Assembly: GCA_030848705.1 (NCBI GenBank)
Contig: CM061235.1
Span: forward strand, 132,377,228-132,441,227
DNA length: 64,000 nt
Direction of reading: 5' to 3'
DNA from: Heracleum sosnowskyi
Taxonomy: Eukaryota > Streptophyta > Magnoliopsida > Apiales > Apiaceae
Part shown: in pieces, positions 35,489-47,310 of the stretch
How the letters are laid out: each line of letters starts with the position of its first letter
Position numbering within the stretch: position 1 is the first letter of the stretch
Made by a program: the position numbers and the translations under genes
Notes under the pieces: generated by a model
The model's database searches: none
Told to the model about the DNA's origin: nothing
The model's input: only the letters and a program-made list of their open reading frames with translations

Positions 35489-37855
35489 ATGTCGGGGAAC
35501 AGATATGAAACCATGAAAATTCCGATGTTGAAGAAAACAAAGTTTTCAACATGGAAGGTGAAAATGCTTATGTATCTTGAAGCTTCAGATCCCGATTACA
35601 TAGACAGGATAAACAATGGACCATTTATCCCAACTGAACCAGTCGCAGCAACCGAGACAACTCCTGCAGGACTGGCACCAAAGAAAAAGAGTGAATGGAC
35701 TCCTAAGGATAAAGCTCAAATAATCAAAGATGCAAAGGTTAGAAATATCTTACATAATGGTTTAGATACTGTTTTATCTAACAGAGTTATTGCATGTAAG
35801 ACTGCTAAAGAAATATGGGATGCCTTGGAAGTTCAATGCCAAGGAACTGAAGAAATCAAGAAAAATAGAAGGGGCATTCTCATTCAAGAATATGAGCAGT
35901 TCAAGGCAAAGCATGATGAGGACATTACAGAAATCTATGATAGATTTCTTACCTTTCTAAATGAATTGTCGTTGGTGGGAAAGGTATATGATGTTGAAGA
36001 CTCAAACGTCAAGTTCTTAAGATCCTTACCCATGGAATGGATAACTCAACAGAATCTTATAAGGCACACTTATAGGATGAACTTGATGACTCTTGATGAA
36101 ATCTATGGAATGTTGAAGACATATGATCTAGAGATCAAGCAAAAGGAAGGTACAAGATCAAAGCCTAAATCTGTGGCTTTGAAAGTGGAATCAAAGGAAA
36201 GACGTGTGCACCAAGGAGAAATGAAGGCTAAAGCTCATGTAGTAATAAAGTCAGACACTGATGTTGATACTGATGACAGTACGGATGAGGAATCAGATGA
36301 TGACTCTGACAAAGAACTAGTGCAGATGATGGCCATGATGGTGAAAGGTTTCAGAAGAATGAAGCAGGGCAAATTTAGGAAGGATGGAAGAAAGTCAAAA
36401 GGAGATCAATATTCTGACAGGAAAGGTAAACAGAAGAAAGTTGATCTCTCTAAGATTAAATGCTTCAATTGCGACAAGATGGGTCACTATGCAACTGAAT
36501 GCAAGAAACCCAAAGTTGGAAAATCAACTGGAAAGGCGCTTGTCATGTCAAACAAAGGATGGATGGATTCTTCTGATTCTGAAGAAGAAGAAGAAGAAGA
36601 AACAAACTATGCATTGATGGCTGAAATTGAAGAAGCATCTGATAAGGTACCTAAAACTGCTTATGCTTTTGATACTGATAACATATGTGAATTAAAGTCT
36701 TTCCTTAGGAATATGCATATTAGCTATAATAATCAATCTAAGGAGAACATCAGAATTTTAAAGGAGTCAGCTGATTTAAAGGAAAGAAATGAGTATTTAG
36801 AGGCTGAGTTGGTCATTTTAAAAAATACTCAAAACTTGTGTGAGAAACTCAAAGGGATAGAAATAGAACAGATGTTAAAGATAGAATCTCTAGAAAAAGA
36901 GTTAAGAAAAGAACGAGAACAAATAAGAGTGTGGACTCATTCTGGTAAACAGGCTCATTTACTTATAAATGATAGAAACTGGAAAAAGTGGCTTGGATAT
37001 AAGAAGAATAAGGCAAAAGAAGATGAAAACATAAGTCTGTCCACTCACATAAAATTTGTTCCTGCGAGTGATATGAAAGTCAATTCTATCTTTGAGAAAG
37101 GTTCAAGTTCCAATACTGAATTAATTTCTGAAAAAGAAATAGAAATTGTTTCTGATACAGAAATTAACTCAAATACAGAAATTGAATCTTCTGTTGCTCC
37201 TTGTTCAAGTGTCAATACTAAAACCTCTGGTAAGATTGATGTTAAAATATGCACTGAGACTGTTCAGAAAAGAATCACAAAAGAAAAGAACTTAGGATAT
37301 CTCTCCTCTGGTAAATTAAAGAAAAAAATCAATGCAGTGACTGGTAAGAAAAATGAAAAGATTCCTAAAAGGCATAGGAATGGAAAATTAGGTATAGACA
37401 AGTCGAAAAATTATAAATATGTTCCCAATGCTCCAAGAAAGACATGTCATACCTGTGGGAATACTAATCATCTTGCCATTGATTGCAGGAAGAATAAAAA
37501 GAGGAGAGTTGAAATTTCTATTTCTGATGTTAGGAGTAGAAATGTTAATTACAAACCACAGAATCCTTGTTCTCACTGTGGTAGCAAATGGCATTCAGTT
37601 TACACATGTACTAGTTATCACAATTTGTACCATGACAATTATGTTCCTTTGCCTAAATTTAATAAAGGTACAAATTTTTGTGATAAATTGTATTTGTTAA
37701 CTAAGAATGTGTATGTTAAGAAAAACTCTGTTAAATCCCGTCCAAGTGGAGTTAATTCAATTGAACATGATTTAAGAAAAAAATCCGCTGCAAATCTTAA
37801 CAAGAAATTGAAAAACAGGACCCAACAAGTGTGGGTTCTTAAAAATTCTGACTGA
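35489..37855 (+). CDS. gag: SIRE-like gag polyprotein, intact
   Basis: 788 residues, starting 35 bases after the primer site. The N-terminus has the copia gag fold text (KFSTWKVKMLMYLEA, AKEIWDALEVQCQG, MEWITQQNLIRHTY). An acidic stretch lies near residues 255-275, and a classic zinc knuckle CFNCDKMGHYATEC near residue 325. A coiled-coil-like region follows (about 410-480). Two further Cys/His clusters, CHTCGNTNHLAIDC and CSHCGSKWHSVYTC, lie near 652 and 694. Three Cys/His clusters and the length are unlike the short Tnt1-type gag but fit the long gag of SIRE elements. It ends in TGA, in frame with pol. Gag forms the cytoplasmic virus-like particle and packages RNA. Confidence 0.9.
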   Translation: MSGNRYETMKIPMLKKTKFSTWKVKMLMYLEASDPDYIDRINNGPFIPTEPVAATETTPAGLAPKKKSEWTPKDKAQIIKDAKVRNILHNGLDTVLSNRVIACKTAKEIWDALEVQCQGTEEIKKNRRGILIQEYEQFKAKHDEDITEIYDRFLTFLNELSLVGKVYDVEDSNVKFLRSLPMEWITQQNLIRHTYRMNLMTLDEIYGMLKTYDLEIKQKEGTRSKPKSVALKVESKERRVHQGEMKAKAHVVIKSDTDVDTDDSTDEESDDDSDKELVQMMAMMVKGFRRMKQGKFRKDGRKSKGDQYSDRKGKQKKVDLSKIKCFNCDKMGHYATECKKPKVGKSTGKALVMSNKGWMDSSDSEEEEEEETNYALMAEIEEASDKVPKTAYAFDTDNICELKSFLRNMHISYNNQSKENIRILKESADLKERNEYLEAELVILKNTQNLCEKLKGIEIEQMLKIESLEKELRKEREQIRVWTHSGKQAHLLINDRNWKKWLGYKKNKAKEDENISLSTHIKFVPASDMKVNSIFEKGSSSNTELISEKEIEIVSDTEINSNTEIESSVAPCSSVNTKTSGKIDVKICTETVQKRITKEKNLGYLSSGKLKKKINAVTGKKNEKIPKRHRNGKLGIDKSKNYKYVPNAPRKTCHTCGNTNHLAIDCRKNKKRRVEISISDVRSRNVNYKPQNPCSHCGSKWHSVYTCTSYHNLYHDNYVPLPKFNKGTNFCDKLYLLTKNVYVKKNSVKSRPSGVNSIEHDLRKKSAANLNKKLKNRTQQVWVLKNSD

Positions 37856-37867
37856 TTGAAATATTGA

Positions 37868-40800
37868 TTGCAGGGCAACAGAAAAAATGTTTTGGTTCTG
37901 GATAGTGGATGTTCAGGACATATGACAGGAAATAAGTCCCTGCTGTCAGAGTTTGAAAAGAAAGCTGGCCCAAAGGTTTCCTATGGAGATGGCAACATAG
38001 GACACACCTTAGGATATGGCAATATTGTGATTGGAAATGTCATCATTCAAAATGTAGCTCTCGTAGAAGGACTGAAGCATAATCTCTTAAGCATCAGTCA
38101 AATTACAGATAAAGGCTACCATGTCAATTTTTATGAATCTCACTGTGAAATAACTAGTAAGAAAGATGGAAAAGTGATTCTTACGGGTTATAGACGTGGT
38201 AACATCTATGAAGCCAACTTACAATCTGCTACTGATGGGAAAATGACGTGTCTCTTGTCAAAAGCATCAGTAGATGAAAGTTGGAACTGGCACAAGAAGC
38301 TCTCTCATTTGAATTTCAACAACATCAATGAGTTAGTAAGAAAAGATTTGGTGAGAGGTCTACCAAAAGCAATGTACTCTTCTGATGGACTCTGTGACGC
38401 CTGTCAAAAGTCAAAGCAAAAGAGAATCAGCTTCAAAAGTATATCAGAACACTCAATAGACACGGCTTATCACCTGCTGCATCTGGATCTATTTGGTCCA
38501 GTGAATGTGATGTCTATCAACAAGAAAAGATACACTCTAGTGATTGTTGATGAGTATACAAGGTTTACATGGGTATACTTTCTACATAAAAAGAGTGAAA
38601 CACCAGAGATTCTGATAGAACATGTCAAGTTGCTAGAAAATGAATCAAGTAACAGAGTCAAAGTTCTTCGCAGTGATAATGGAACTGAGTTTAAAAATTC
38701 AAAAATGGAAGATTTCTGCAAATCAAAAGGAATTGTACAGCAATTCTCTGCTCCTGGTACTCCTCAACAAAACGGAGTAGTCGAAAGGAAAAACAGAACT
38801 TTAATTGAAGCATGAAGAACATTGCTGGCAGAAGCAAAGCTCCCAACTGACTTTTGGGCAGAGGCTATTAACACTGCATGTTATACTCAGAACTGTACTC
38901 TGATCACAAGACATGGCAAGACTCCATATCAGATGATTAAAGGGAAGAAACCAAGCCTGAAACACTTGCATGTGTTTGGGTGCAAATGCTTCATTTTACG
39001 ACCTCACCCAGAAAAGCTTGGAAAATTTGAAGCAAAAGCAGATGAAGGAATTTTTATTGGATATCCTGACACAACAAAAGCTTTCAAGGTATACAATCTG
39101 AGAACTAAGATTGCGAATGTCTCAGTAAATGTATCGTTTGATGACAGGAAAATCACTGGGATTAATGAAGATACTCATGAGGAATTGATCTTTGGAGATG
39201 AACTAGCAGCTGAAATCAGTAGTGATGACATTGAGGGGGAGCCTACTGATAATATTACAAATAAAGAACCTCTTGAAAACAACTCTTCTCCAGATACTGA
39301 TGGAAGTACTGATAACAGCACTGATGCCAGTACTGACAGTACATCAAGTAACAGCCATCAGAGTAATTATGATTCAAATGGATCTTTTCCAGACACTAAT
39401 GCAGGGGGAGCTTCGCATACAACTCAAGGTAGTTCTTTGAGGAAGACATGGATGCAGGGGGAGCATCAAGTTCAAGAACCATGTTACCATCAGCAAGAAA
39501 GTGGACACAAGCGCATCCTCCTGATCTCATTATTGGAGATCCTGATGTCGGTGTTCAAACGAGGAATGCAACTCAGAATGAGTGTCTATTTCACAATTTT
39601 CTCTCACAGGAAGAACCAAAGAAAATTGAAGATGCCTTGAAAGATGCTGACTGGATAACTGCGATGCAAGAAGAACTAAATGAGTTTGAAAGAAATGAAG
39701 TCTGGCAACTTGTTCCACGACCCAAAAACAGATCTATTGTGGGCACTAAATGGGTGTTCAGAAACAAAACTGATTCTGATGGGGTAATTACAAGAAACAA
39801 GGCCAGACTTGTCGCAAAAGGGTATTCTCAGCAAGAAGGCATTGATTATGATGAAACATTTGCTCCGGTTGCCAGATTGGAGGCCATCAGAATATTTCTA
39901 GCATATGTTGCTCACATGAAATTCAAGGTCTTTCAGATGGATGTTAAGAGTGCCTTCTTAAATGGAGAATTGGAGGAAGAAGTTTATGTTGAACAACCTC
40001 CAGGCTTTATTGATTCTAAATATCCAGATCATGTGTATAGACTGGATAAAGCTCTTTATGGCCTCAAGCAAGCTCCAAGGGCCTGGTATGAAACACTAAC
40101 TCAGTTTCTTCTTGATAGTGGATTCACACGAGGCACTATTGATAAAACCTTGTTTTACATTCAAAAAGGCAAGGACTTGCTCCTGATTCAAATATATGTT
40201 GATGACATAATCTTTGGATCTACTAATGCTACAATGTGTCAGAAGTTTGCTAAGTTAATGCAGTCCAGATATCAGATGAGTATGATGGGAGAAATGAGCT
40301 ATTTTCTGGGGTTGCAAGTAAAGCAAACAGATGAAGGGATTTTTATCAATCAATCCAAGTACACCAGAAATCTGCTCAAGAAATTCAACATTCAAGACAG
40401 TACTCCTGCTAGTACTCCCATGGCTACTGCAACTAAGCTTGACTTTAAGGAAGGAATTGAAGTGGATATCACAAGCTATAGAGGAATGATTGGTTCTCTC
40501 CTCTATCTCACTGCCAGTAGACCTGACATAATGTTTGTAACTTGTCTCTGTGCAAGATTTCAGTCTCAACCACGAGAACCGCATCTGATAGCTATAAAGA
40601 GGATATTTCGATACCTAAAAGGGACACCAAATCTTGGTTTATGGTATCCCAGAGCATCAGACTTCACACTGATAGGATACTCTGATGCTGATTTTGCTGG
40701 CTGTAAGATTGACAGGAAGAGCACTTCTGGTAGCTGTCAATTTTTAGGTGGTCGACTGGTTTCATGGTTTAGCAAGAAGCAAAAGTCTATTTCTACCTCG

Positions 40801-41136
40801 ACAGCAGAAGCTGAATACATAGCTGCGGGAAGCTGCTGTGCTCAGATTTTATGGATGAAAAATCAACTGCTGGATTACTGTTTGCACTTTTCTAAAATTC
40901 CTATTTATTGTGATAATCAAAGTGCTATTGCAATGACAGGAAATCCAGTCCAACACTCGCTTACAAAACATATCAGTATCAGGTATCACTTTATTCGTGA
41001 ACATGTAATGGAAGGAACGATTGAACTTCACTTCGTTCCCACAGATCAACAACTGGCTGATATATTCACAAAGCCTCTGGCAGAGGCAGTCTTTACTAGA
41101 CTCGTGAATGAACTTGGAATGATTACAAGCGAGTAA
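37868..41136 (+). pseudogene. pol: SIRE-like pol (protease, integrase, RT, RNase H), one stop and one frameshift
   Basis: Same frame as gag, two TGA codons downstream of gag. The protease shows VLDSGCSGHMTG (about 37892). Integrase has HKKLSHLNF and CDACQKSK zinc-binding residues, then LDLFGPV, SDNGTEF and the catalytic Glu region PQQNGVVERKNRT. A TGA breaks the frame at 38813-38815 and a frameshift lies at about 39430-39448. RT (39448 onward) keeps WVFRNK, QMDVKSAFLNGELEEEVY and the catalytic IYVDDIIFGS (about 40195). RNase H keeps YSDADFAG and STAEAEYIA. The C-terminus ends FTKPL...LVNELGM. All catalytic boxes look intact, so decay is recent. Confidence 0.92.
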
Positions 41137-41667
41137 CTCCTGATACTTGATACTGATTGTTGCTACTGATGGTTGATACTGATACCACTACTGATAAGGA
41201 GTATTTGTGCTAAATCCTGATGGTGACTAGTAGCATTGATGAGTATGTCAGTTTATTGTTTAAAGTGATATCTTTTCTTTCACTTTGCAATTATTATGAG
41301 ATACTGATGAGTATGTTGTTAGTTTCTTGTTTAAAGTGATATCATTTCTTTCACTTTGCAATTATTATGAGCTACTGATGACTGTAGTTCTGATAATTCA
41401 TTCATGATTATGCATTCATCATAACATTTATACTGATATGTAAAGCAAAATAATGGATCTTTTTCATTATTTGATTCAAATTATCTTTACATTCATATAA
41501 TCTCATACATTTATCTAGCTAATCTTTCTGCTCAACTCTACTCACTATGTCTACAATGAGATGATCTATTTAACCAGGACAAATACTTGACTGCTCCATC
41601 AGAGGCAGAAGAGCTAGAGCCAGAAGCTATTGTGTTCTCTTGCCTCTGATGATAACTACTTGTCCGT
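41137..41667 (+). other. Spacer after pol with a 71-bp tandem repeat
   Basis: Non-coding. A unit of about 71 bp carrying TTTAAAGTGATATC and TTTCACTTTGCAATTATTATG appears twice (about 41240-41310 and 41311-41382), with small differences. ACTGAT-type motifs are frequent. No gene is seen. Confidence 0.7.
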
Positions 41668-42066
41668 TCAACTGGTCATAATACCATCTGGGATCTCCAG
41701 GGCTTGACAACCTCCTGATGTTGAATCATCATCATCATCCTCTCGACTTCTCTTTCCTACTTGCAGCTTGCAGGATTCCAAGAAGAGCTCCTCCTCTGAA
41801 CCCGTCAAGTAGCTCTGATGAAAGAGCATCATACAGATCTCCACAGCTTGATCATCTGCAAGGATGGGCACATCATACGGCCCAGGACGAATGATGTGCA
41901 CATAGGGATTGGAGATAGGCCCCTCAGCTATCTCATCATCAGCAATGAGACCTTCATCGTTCAGAAACGACAAAACAAGAAACTCATCAATAATATAATT
42001 TGCTTGTTGACGCCAGTTCATATTCAAGAATGCTTCTACATCCATGAATTCAAAGGTTCCTGCCAT
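41668..42066 (-). CDS. Antisense ORF in the SIRE-like element, unknown function
   Basis: A 132-residue frame on the strand opposite to gag-pol, between pol and the long extra ORF. The text looks protein-like: N-terminal MAGTFEFMDVEAFLNMNW, an acidic middle, then a Lys/Arg-Glu-Asp cluster near residue 105 (KRSREDDDDD) that may be a nuclear signal. There is no signal peptide or membrane segment. A TATA box (TATAAAA on the minus strand, 42117-42123) lies about 50 bases upstream of ATG 42066. Antisense additional ORFs are known from some plant LTR elements, but I do not recognise this protein. Could still be chance; the TATA spacing argues for a gene. Confidence 0.6.
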   Translation of the reverse strand: MAGTFEFMDVEAFLNMNWRQQANYIIDEFLVLSFLNDEGLIADDEIAEGPISNPYVHIIRPGPYDVPILADDQAVEICMMLFHQSYLTGSEEELFLESCKLQVGKRSREDDDDDSTSGGCQALEIPDGIMTS

Positions 42067-42116
42067 TTTGATATATGGTATTTTTTATGAATTGCCTGGT
42101 GTGTCAATGCTCCAGC

Positions 42117-42123
42117 TTTTATA
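42117..42123 (-). promoter_or_regulatory. TATA box before the antisense ORF
   Basis: The minus strand reads GCTATAAAAGC about 50 bases before ATG 42066. This leaves room for a start site and a short leader. Confidence 0.6.
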
Positions 42124-42579
42124 GCATCCAACAGGGCAACTGAAAGGTTTTGTTTGGCTCGAAGCTATGGGGATAGTAAAGTGCGGTGTTTCAAGACAGT
42201 CATTATTCTTTTGACTGTTGAGCTCCTTCATACTTTATTATTATGTTTTTGAAATATTAAAATCGATAATTTTATTATTATTGTTTTTTTCTAACATAGC
42301 CAATAAGCGGATATTTTGAGTGCCTTATGTGATGCCAGGTGGTTCCTCGCGTGTCACTTACGCGCTGGAATATACAACCGTTGTGCATAGCCCCCTTATC
42401 ACGCGTCCTTGGAAATCGTGACAACTCATTTTTTACACGATACCTGTCCAATAGTCATCATTAGTCTGGTTTTTCGGAGATATTGTGTTGCTAATTTTTC
42501 TCAAAAGATTTGTTTCGTTTCCACCTTATTATCATTGTTGCCTATCTATACTATTCTCTCTGTATTTTTCTCTCAACAA
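42124..42579. other. Spacer between the antisense ORF and the extra sense ORF
   Basis: Non-coding, AT-rich. It should hold upstream sequences for the antisense ORF and possibly for the sense ORF that starts at 42580. The last 60 bases are pyrimidine-rich (TTCTCTCTGTATTTTTCTC), which could be a splice acceptor region or an initiator. No gene is seen. Confidence 0.45.
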
Positions 42580-45500
42580 TGGCGGCAACTCACTTCCCAT
42601 CTCCTACAAACAAGAATCTGACCCATAATGGAGTTCTTTTTGTCACCAACAATTACTCTGCTATTCTGGACAAGTCAAAAGCCCCATCTGAATTTCATCT
42701 CATTCAGGATTTTTTTGGTTTCTAGCTCAATTGGGTTTGCTCTAACGGAACCCAAGGCAATTTCTGCACAGGCAGTAATGCAGATTTGGAGTACTGCCAC
42801 ATATACTCCAGGTACCTCTAATGCTCAGCCTGGTCTTACCTTTTCCTACATGAATGATCTCTATGAGGTTACTCCCACTATTGTTCAAAGAGCTTTGCAC
42901 CTGGGTAGCCCTACATCCTTTACTTCTTTCTTTTCGGAGGCGGTGCTTATGGAGTTTTTCACCAAAATTGGCTACAATGGTGATATGACCAGAATGGGTC
43001 GATTGGTCAGGACGAAGCTTCGTCAAGAATGGAATTTTTTCTTTGATTCCATAGGTAAGTGCTTCATGAACAAGAGCTCCAACTTTGATGCTCTCACTCA
43101 AGCAACTCAAAACATTGGGTACTCTCTAATCTATGGATCTGATTTTAATATTGCTAGTATGATAATTGATTCCATAGGTAGTAGAATAACTGAGAATTGG
43201 GAAACTTTCTACTTTGGTCGTTTCCTGCATTTGATTTTTACATACCTATGCCCTAATGTTGTTTTTCAAGATGACTGCTTGTTGCCTGTGTTTCAGAATA
43301 CTCCTGGATCCTTTCAGGAGTACATGTTAAAGGGAAAACAAATGTTTCAGGGAGATGTAGTATATCCTGAACAGGTCAGGCAACTTCTTCGACAGAGATT
43401 GCCTATTGTTTATGGCTTTGATCCTCGTACTCTGATTCAGAGGCCTGTTGTTGCTACCCCCTCTAGATCTAACCCAAGTACAAAACCTAAACAGATTCCT
43501 ACACACTCAAATCCCACCTCTGATGGCTCTCAACAGCAATCAGTTGTAAAACACACAAGGCTAGCCAAATCAGTACGACATTCTCAGTCGTCTGGATCAA
43601 GGACCTTGTTACATTCCCACACTGATACTCTGGAGAAACAAGGAAGTCAACCAGTTGGTATAGCATCCAAAATTTTAGCCTCACGAAGAAAGCATACAAC
43701 TGTTGTTGATACTGATTCTGATAGTGATGATGATAATGTTCCATTGTCATCGATATTCAAAATATCTCCTGAGGTCGTGGCACCTAGTTCATCACCATCT
43801 TCCAAAAGGCAAAGATTAAGAAAGTCCACTCTCTACTCTCATTTTGATGCTGTTGATGCTCTACACACGTCACTTCACAACAGCTCTGCTACTGATGCTC
43901 TTGTCAGTATTGCTCCGGACAGTATTCTCTCTTCTGATCTCGGACTTGATGCTGATGCAGTACCAGTTACTGATGCTACTGCTACTGATGTGCAACCCTT
44001 TCTTGATAGTGTGGTTGTCTCTGATTCCAGTCCTACTGTATCTCCACAGACACACAAAATTGATATGTCTTATGATCGTATCAAAAGACTGGAAACTGAA
44101 GCAAGAAAAGAAATAGCTGAGTCGGTTGGTCGAAAACGGAAGATTTGTTTTGCACGAACCAAGAAAAGGAATGTTAAGGCAAAACCATCAGAAGCTCCAA
44201 CTGTTGATCTGGATACACAAGAACCTGGTTCTCAAAGTGAATCAGCAGTCCACATAGATCAAGTCCCACAAGAACCATCTGCTCAAAGGGTGGATGACGA
44301 CAATGAGCAGCTCTTGCCTGAAACTGATCAGGACAATTCTATGAGGGGTATTTCATCTTCTGTTTTTAAAGACCAATATGACGGACATGATACACAAGAA
44401 CCTTCAGTACACTTTACTGAAGCCGTCCAGGTTGTCCAGGCTCCACAAGAACCTTTCATTCAAAGTATGGAAGCATGCCAGTATACTGACAGTCTGACTC
44501 TCATAGTTCAACCATTATCCTCTCGTCCTTTGGACACTAAAGACTCAGGTATTGTCACTAACCCTGACTCTGCTATGGTTGTTTACTCTCCTGGTGTCAG
44601 GATGACTACAGACAAACCCTTGTCTGAGGGAACCCCTGTCAGTATGACTGCACTTCACTCTTCTCTGCCATCTCTTATTTCTTCGTTTCTGAGTGCTCTG
44701 AGCCTTTTTCATGAGAATGAGAGAAATGATCTAGAGAAAAACAGAATTCTTGAGTGGCAGTCTCCTGAACTGGCAAAAGGAGAGGTAGAAATGAGTGAAA
44801 ATGATATGCATTTGTGTAAGGAAAATCTGACTCTCAAAAGATCAGATACTGTGATAGTGAGCAGTGATGAGATCACTGAAAAAGAAAAGAGAGATCTAGG
44901 GGTTACTGATTTTCTTGCAGGTACATCAAATACTCCTGCGACTTCTCAGGATCAGTCTCACAGTTCTCATTCCAGCTCGGCTAAGTCTGGTCCTGATGAT
45001 TCGTCCACAGATATTCTGGCTAGTCACAGACAAGCTCAGTGGGATCATTCTTGGACTGATCCTTCCTCTTTTGTTGGTATTTCTAGGGCTCATGCTCATT
45101 TAGCAACTGCTTTTAAAGAGATTCAAAGTTCGGATCTTCAAGCTCATCTTAAAGGTACTTCTCTCATGCTTAAGGCTATTATTGAAGAGATTCAAGATGT
45201 CAGGACTACGACTGCAAAGAGTATTGATGATGTTGTGGCTGCAAATACTCAATCTGTTGCTCACACTTCAAGAGACTTTTCCTGTGTTCATTGAGATCAT
45301 GTCTCTCTAGAACATCGAATTGCGACTTTGGAGAGAAAGGCTGAATCTATGGATGTCAAATTGGATTTACTTCTCTCTGCTTTGCTTCCTGATGCTGGTA
45401 CTGATGCCAAAAAGGGGGAGAAAGTAGTGTCAACCAAATGCTCTCCGGAGTTGGGTATTCAAAGAAAGGATGAAGCTCCCGATGGAGGTTCTAGTCAGAA

Positions 45501-47241
45501 ACAAGCATCCTCTGATGCTGCTACAAGAACACGAAACACTGTGTTTAATCCAAGTCTAAGTCGACAGTCAACACAAGTCTCTGGATCTAGTTCTCAAAAG
45601 CAATCTCATGATATAATAGTGACAACAGCTGAGCAGGCAAAGAAGTTTCATCAAACTGTGAATATTGATGGAACAGAATACACTGTGCACTATAAAGATC
45701 CCAGACTTGATGCATTCAATGAACAACAAGCTAGAAAACTTCTTCATGAAATGTATCCTAATGAGGATGTAGAAGAAATGGTGGAAGCCCAGAGGATAGA
45801 GTATGAAATGCTGAATTCACAGAAAGGAACTGTCAGGAGTGAAAGGAAGGGAAACATGACTAGAGGTAGAGGTCATGGCAGAGCAAGAGGAAGTACTGTC
45901 AAACCACCTTCAAATTCTCAAAAAGGTATTGTGATCAAAGAAGGATCAAATACTGGTGCAGATAAGTCATCTGGATTACCTGCTGTTTCTGCTAAGGGAA
46001 AAGGAAAGAAAATTCTTGAAGGACCACCTCAAGTGATGATTACTGAACGAAATAGTGAAACATCACTTCAAGAAGAAGAAGAGGGTGATGATCTTCCATT
46101 AGTTCAAAGAAGGAGAAAAAGAGAAGATTCAAGGAATGACAGACAGATATTTCTTGTAAGAACATCATTAAATATGGAAGCAGCTAAACAAGCAGAAAAA
46201 GACTATTTCAAGTCTTTGCAACAACAAAGCTTCACAAAGTCAAGAATGGTTTTGGAGGAATATCTGAGAAAGAAGGATGATGTTGCAAGGAGTTCAAGAA
46301 ATTCTTATGGATTCAAGAAGGTTAGAGGGTACAAAAGTCAAGGTTATGATATCAGGGAAGATAAATCTCATTTTCAGCTCAATGAGATATTTAAATCAAG
46401 TGGACATATCAAAAGTCTCCCTGGAATTTCTTGCACTGGTGGATCTGAAAAGTTCAAGAAATCTTATGAAGAAGTTGCAAAGAAGAAAAATGAATGCAGA
46501 CGAACAGGAACATATGGAGGAATTGGTCATCCTGCAACAGAAATAATTCCTCAGGCAGCATCATTTGATCAAGCATGTCTAACAGAAAATCTGAGTGATA
46601 AAATTACTCAAAGGCATCTTGACAAACTTATATCTGTTCAAATGGTGTATGACATTCATGATGGAAATCTGCCTAAAGAAAAGCTGGTGTATTTTCTTAA
46701 GGATGGATCAACATTTGTACTGATAGAACTGGATGTCTCAATGAAGAACTTAGAAGAATTGAGGTATGTACAGTATATGTTTGTTCCTAAAGATGATTTG
46801 TGTATAAAATGGAGAAGAAAGATTCAATCCAGTATCAATTTGCATTTGATGGGGTTAAATCAGAAAGATACTGGATATGCTCCTAAATACATTGACATGG
46901 ATGGACAAGAGGTGGAAATGAAGAAAGGAGGTGCTTTTATTGAAAAGACTCTGGGTGAAGAGTATTTGTCCTTCTGTCCTGATAGTGAGAGAGTTAAACT
47001 TATTTATCTGGATGACAGAATGTTGAGAAGTTTTGTTGATGATCTGAGAGCAGCAATTTATCAGATAAATCAAGATGATAAGAATTTGAGGAAGCTGAGA
47101 AGAAGAATGATTGATCTGTTATTAGAGAAAGAAGATGAGTTAATGAAGCAGTTTCTTGAGAAGAACATGGGGTTTATTAAAGTGTCTGATTATGAAGAAT
47201 ATCTTAAACGAAATCCTTATATTAATCCTACGAGTATTTGA
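42580..47241 (+). pseudogene. Very long extra ORF (env-position) of the SIRE-like element, one frameshift and one stop
   Basis: Starts at ATG 42580 (MAATHFPSPTNKN). A T-run near 42710 shifts the frame; the body then runs 42713-45294, a TGA interrupts at 45292, and the same frame continues to 47241. Together about 1550 codons. The N-terminal 250 residues look globular (MNDLYEVTPTIVQRALHLG, RLVRTKLRQEWNFFFDS). A long Ser/Asp/Thr-rich disordered region with repeated QEPS-type motifs follows. A coiled-coil stretch straddles the stop (LEHRIATLERKAESMD). The C-terminus is charged and ends with helical text (LRKLRRRMIDLLLEKEDEL). I see no signal peptide or membrane segment, so envelope function is not supported despite the position. 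SIRE elements often carry such ORFs; function unknown. Confidence 0.75.
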
Positions 47242-47298
47242 CTGAAGTTTTGGCATCATGAAATCTAGAGAATTTATGCTTTATTTCAGAAATTATAA

Positions 47299-47310
47299 AT
47301 TGGGGGAGAT
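47299..47310 (+). other. Polypurine tract of the SIRE-like element
   Basis: TTGGGGGAGAT directly precedes the 3' LTR. Confidence 0.9.

Noticed and set aside
42580..47241. Calling the extra SIRE-like ORF an envelope glycoprotein
   Set aside because: No signal peptide, transmembrane segment or cleavage motif is visible. Position alone is not enough.
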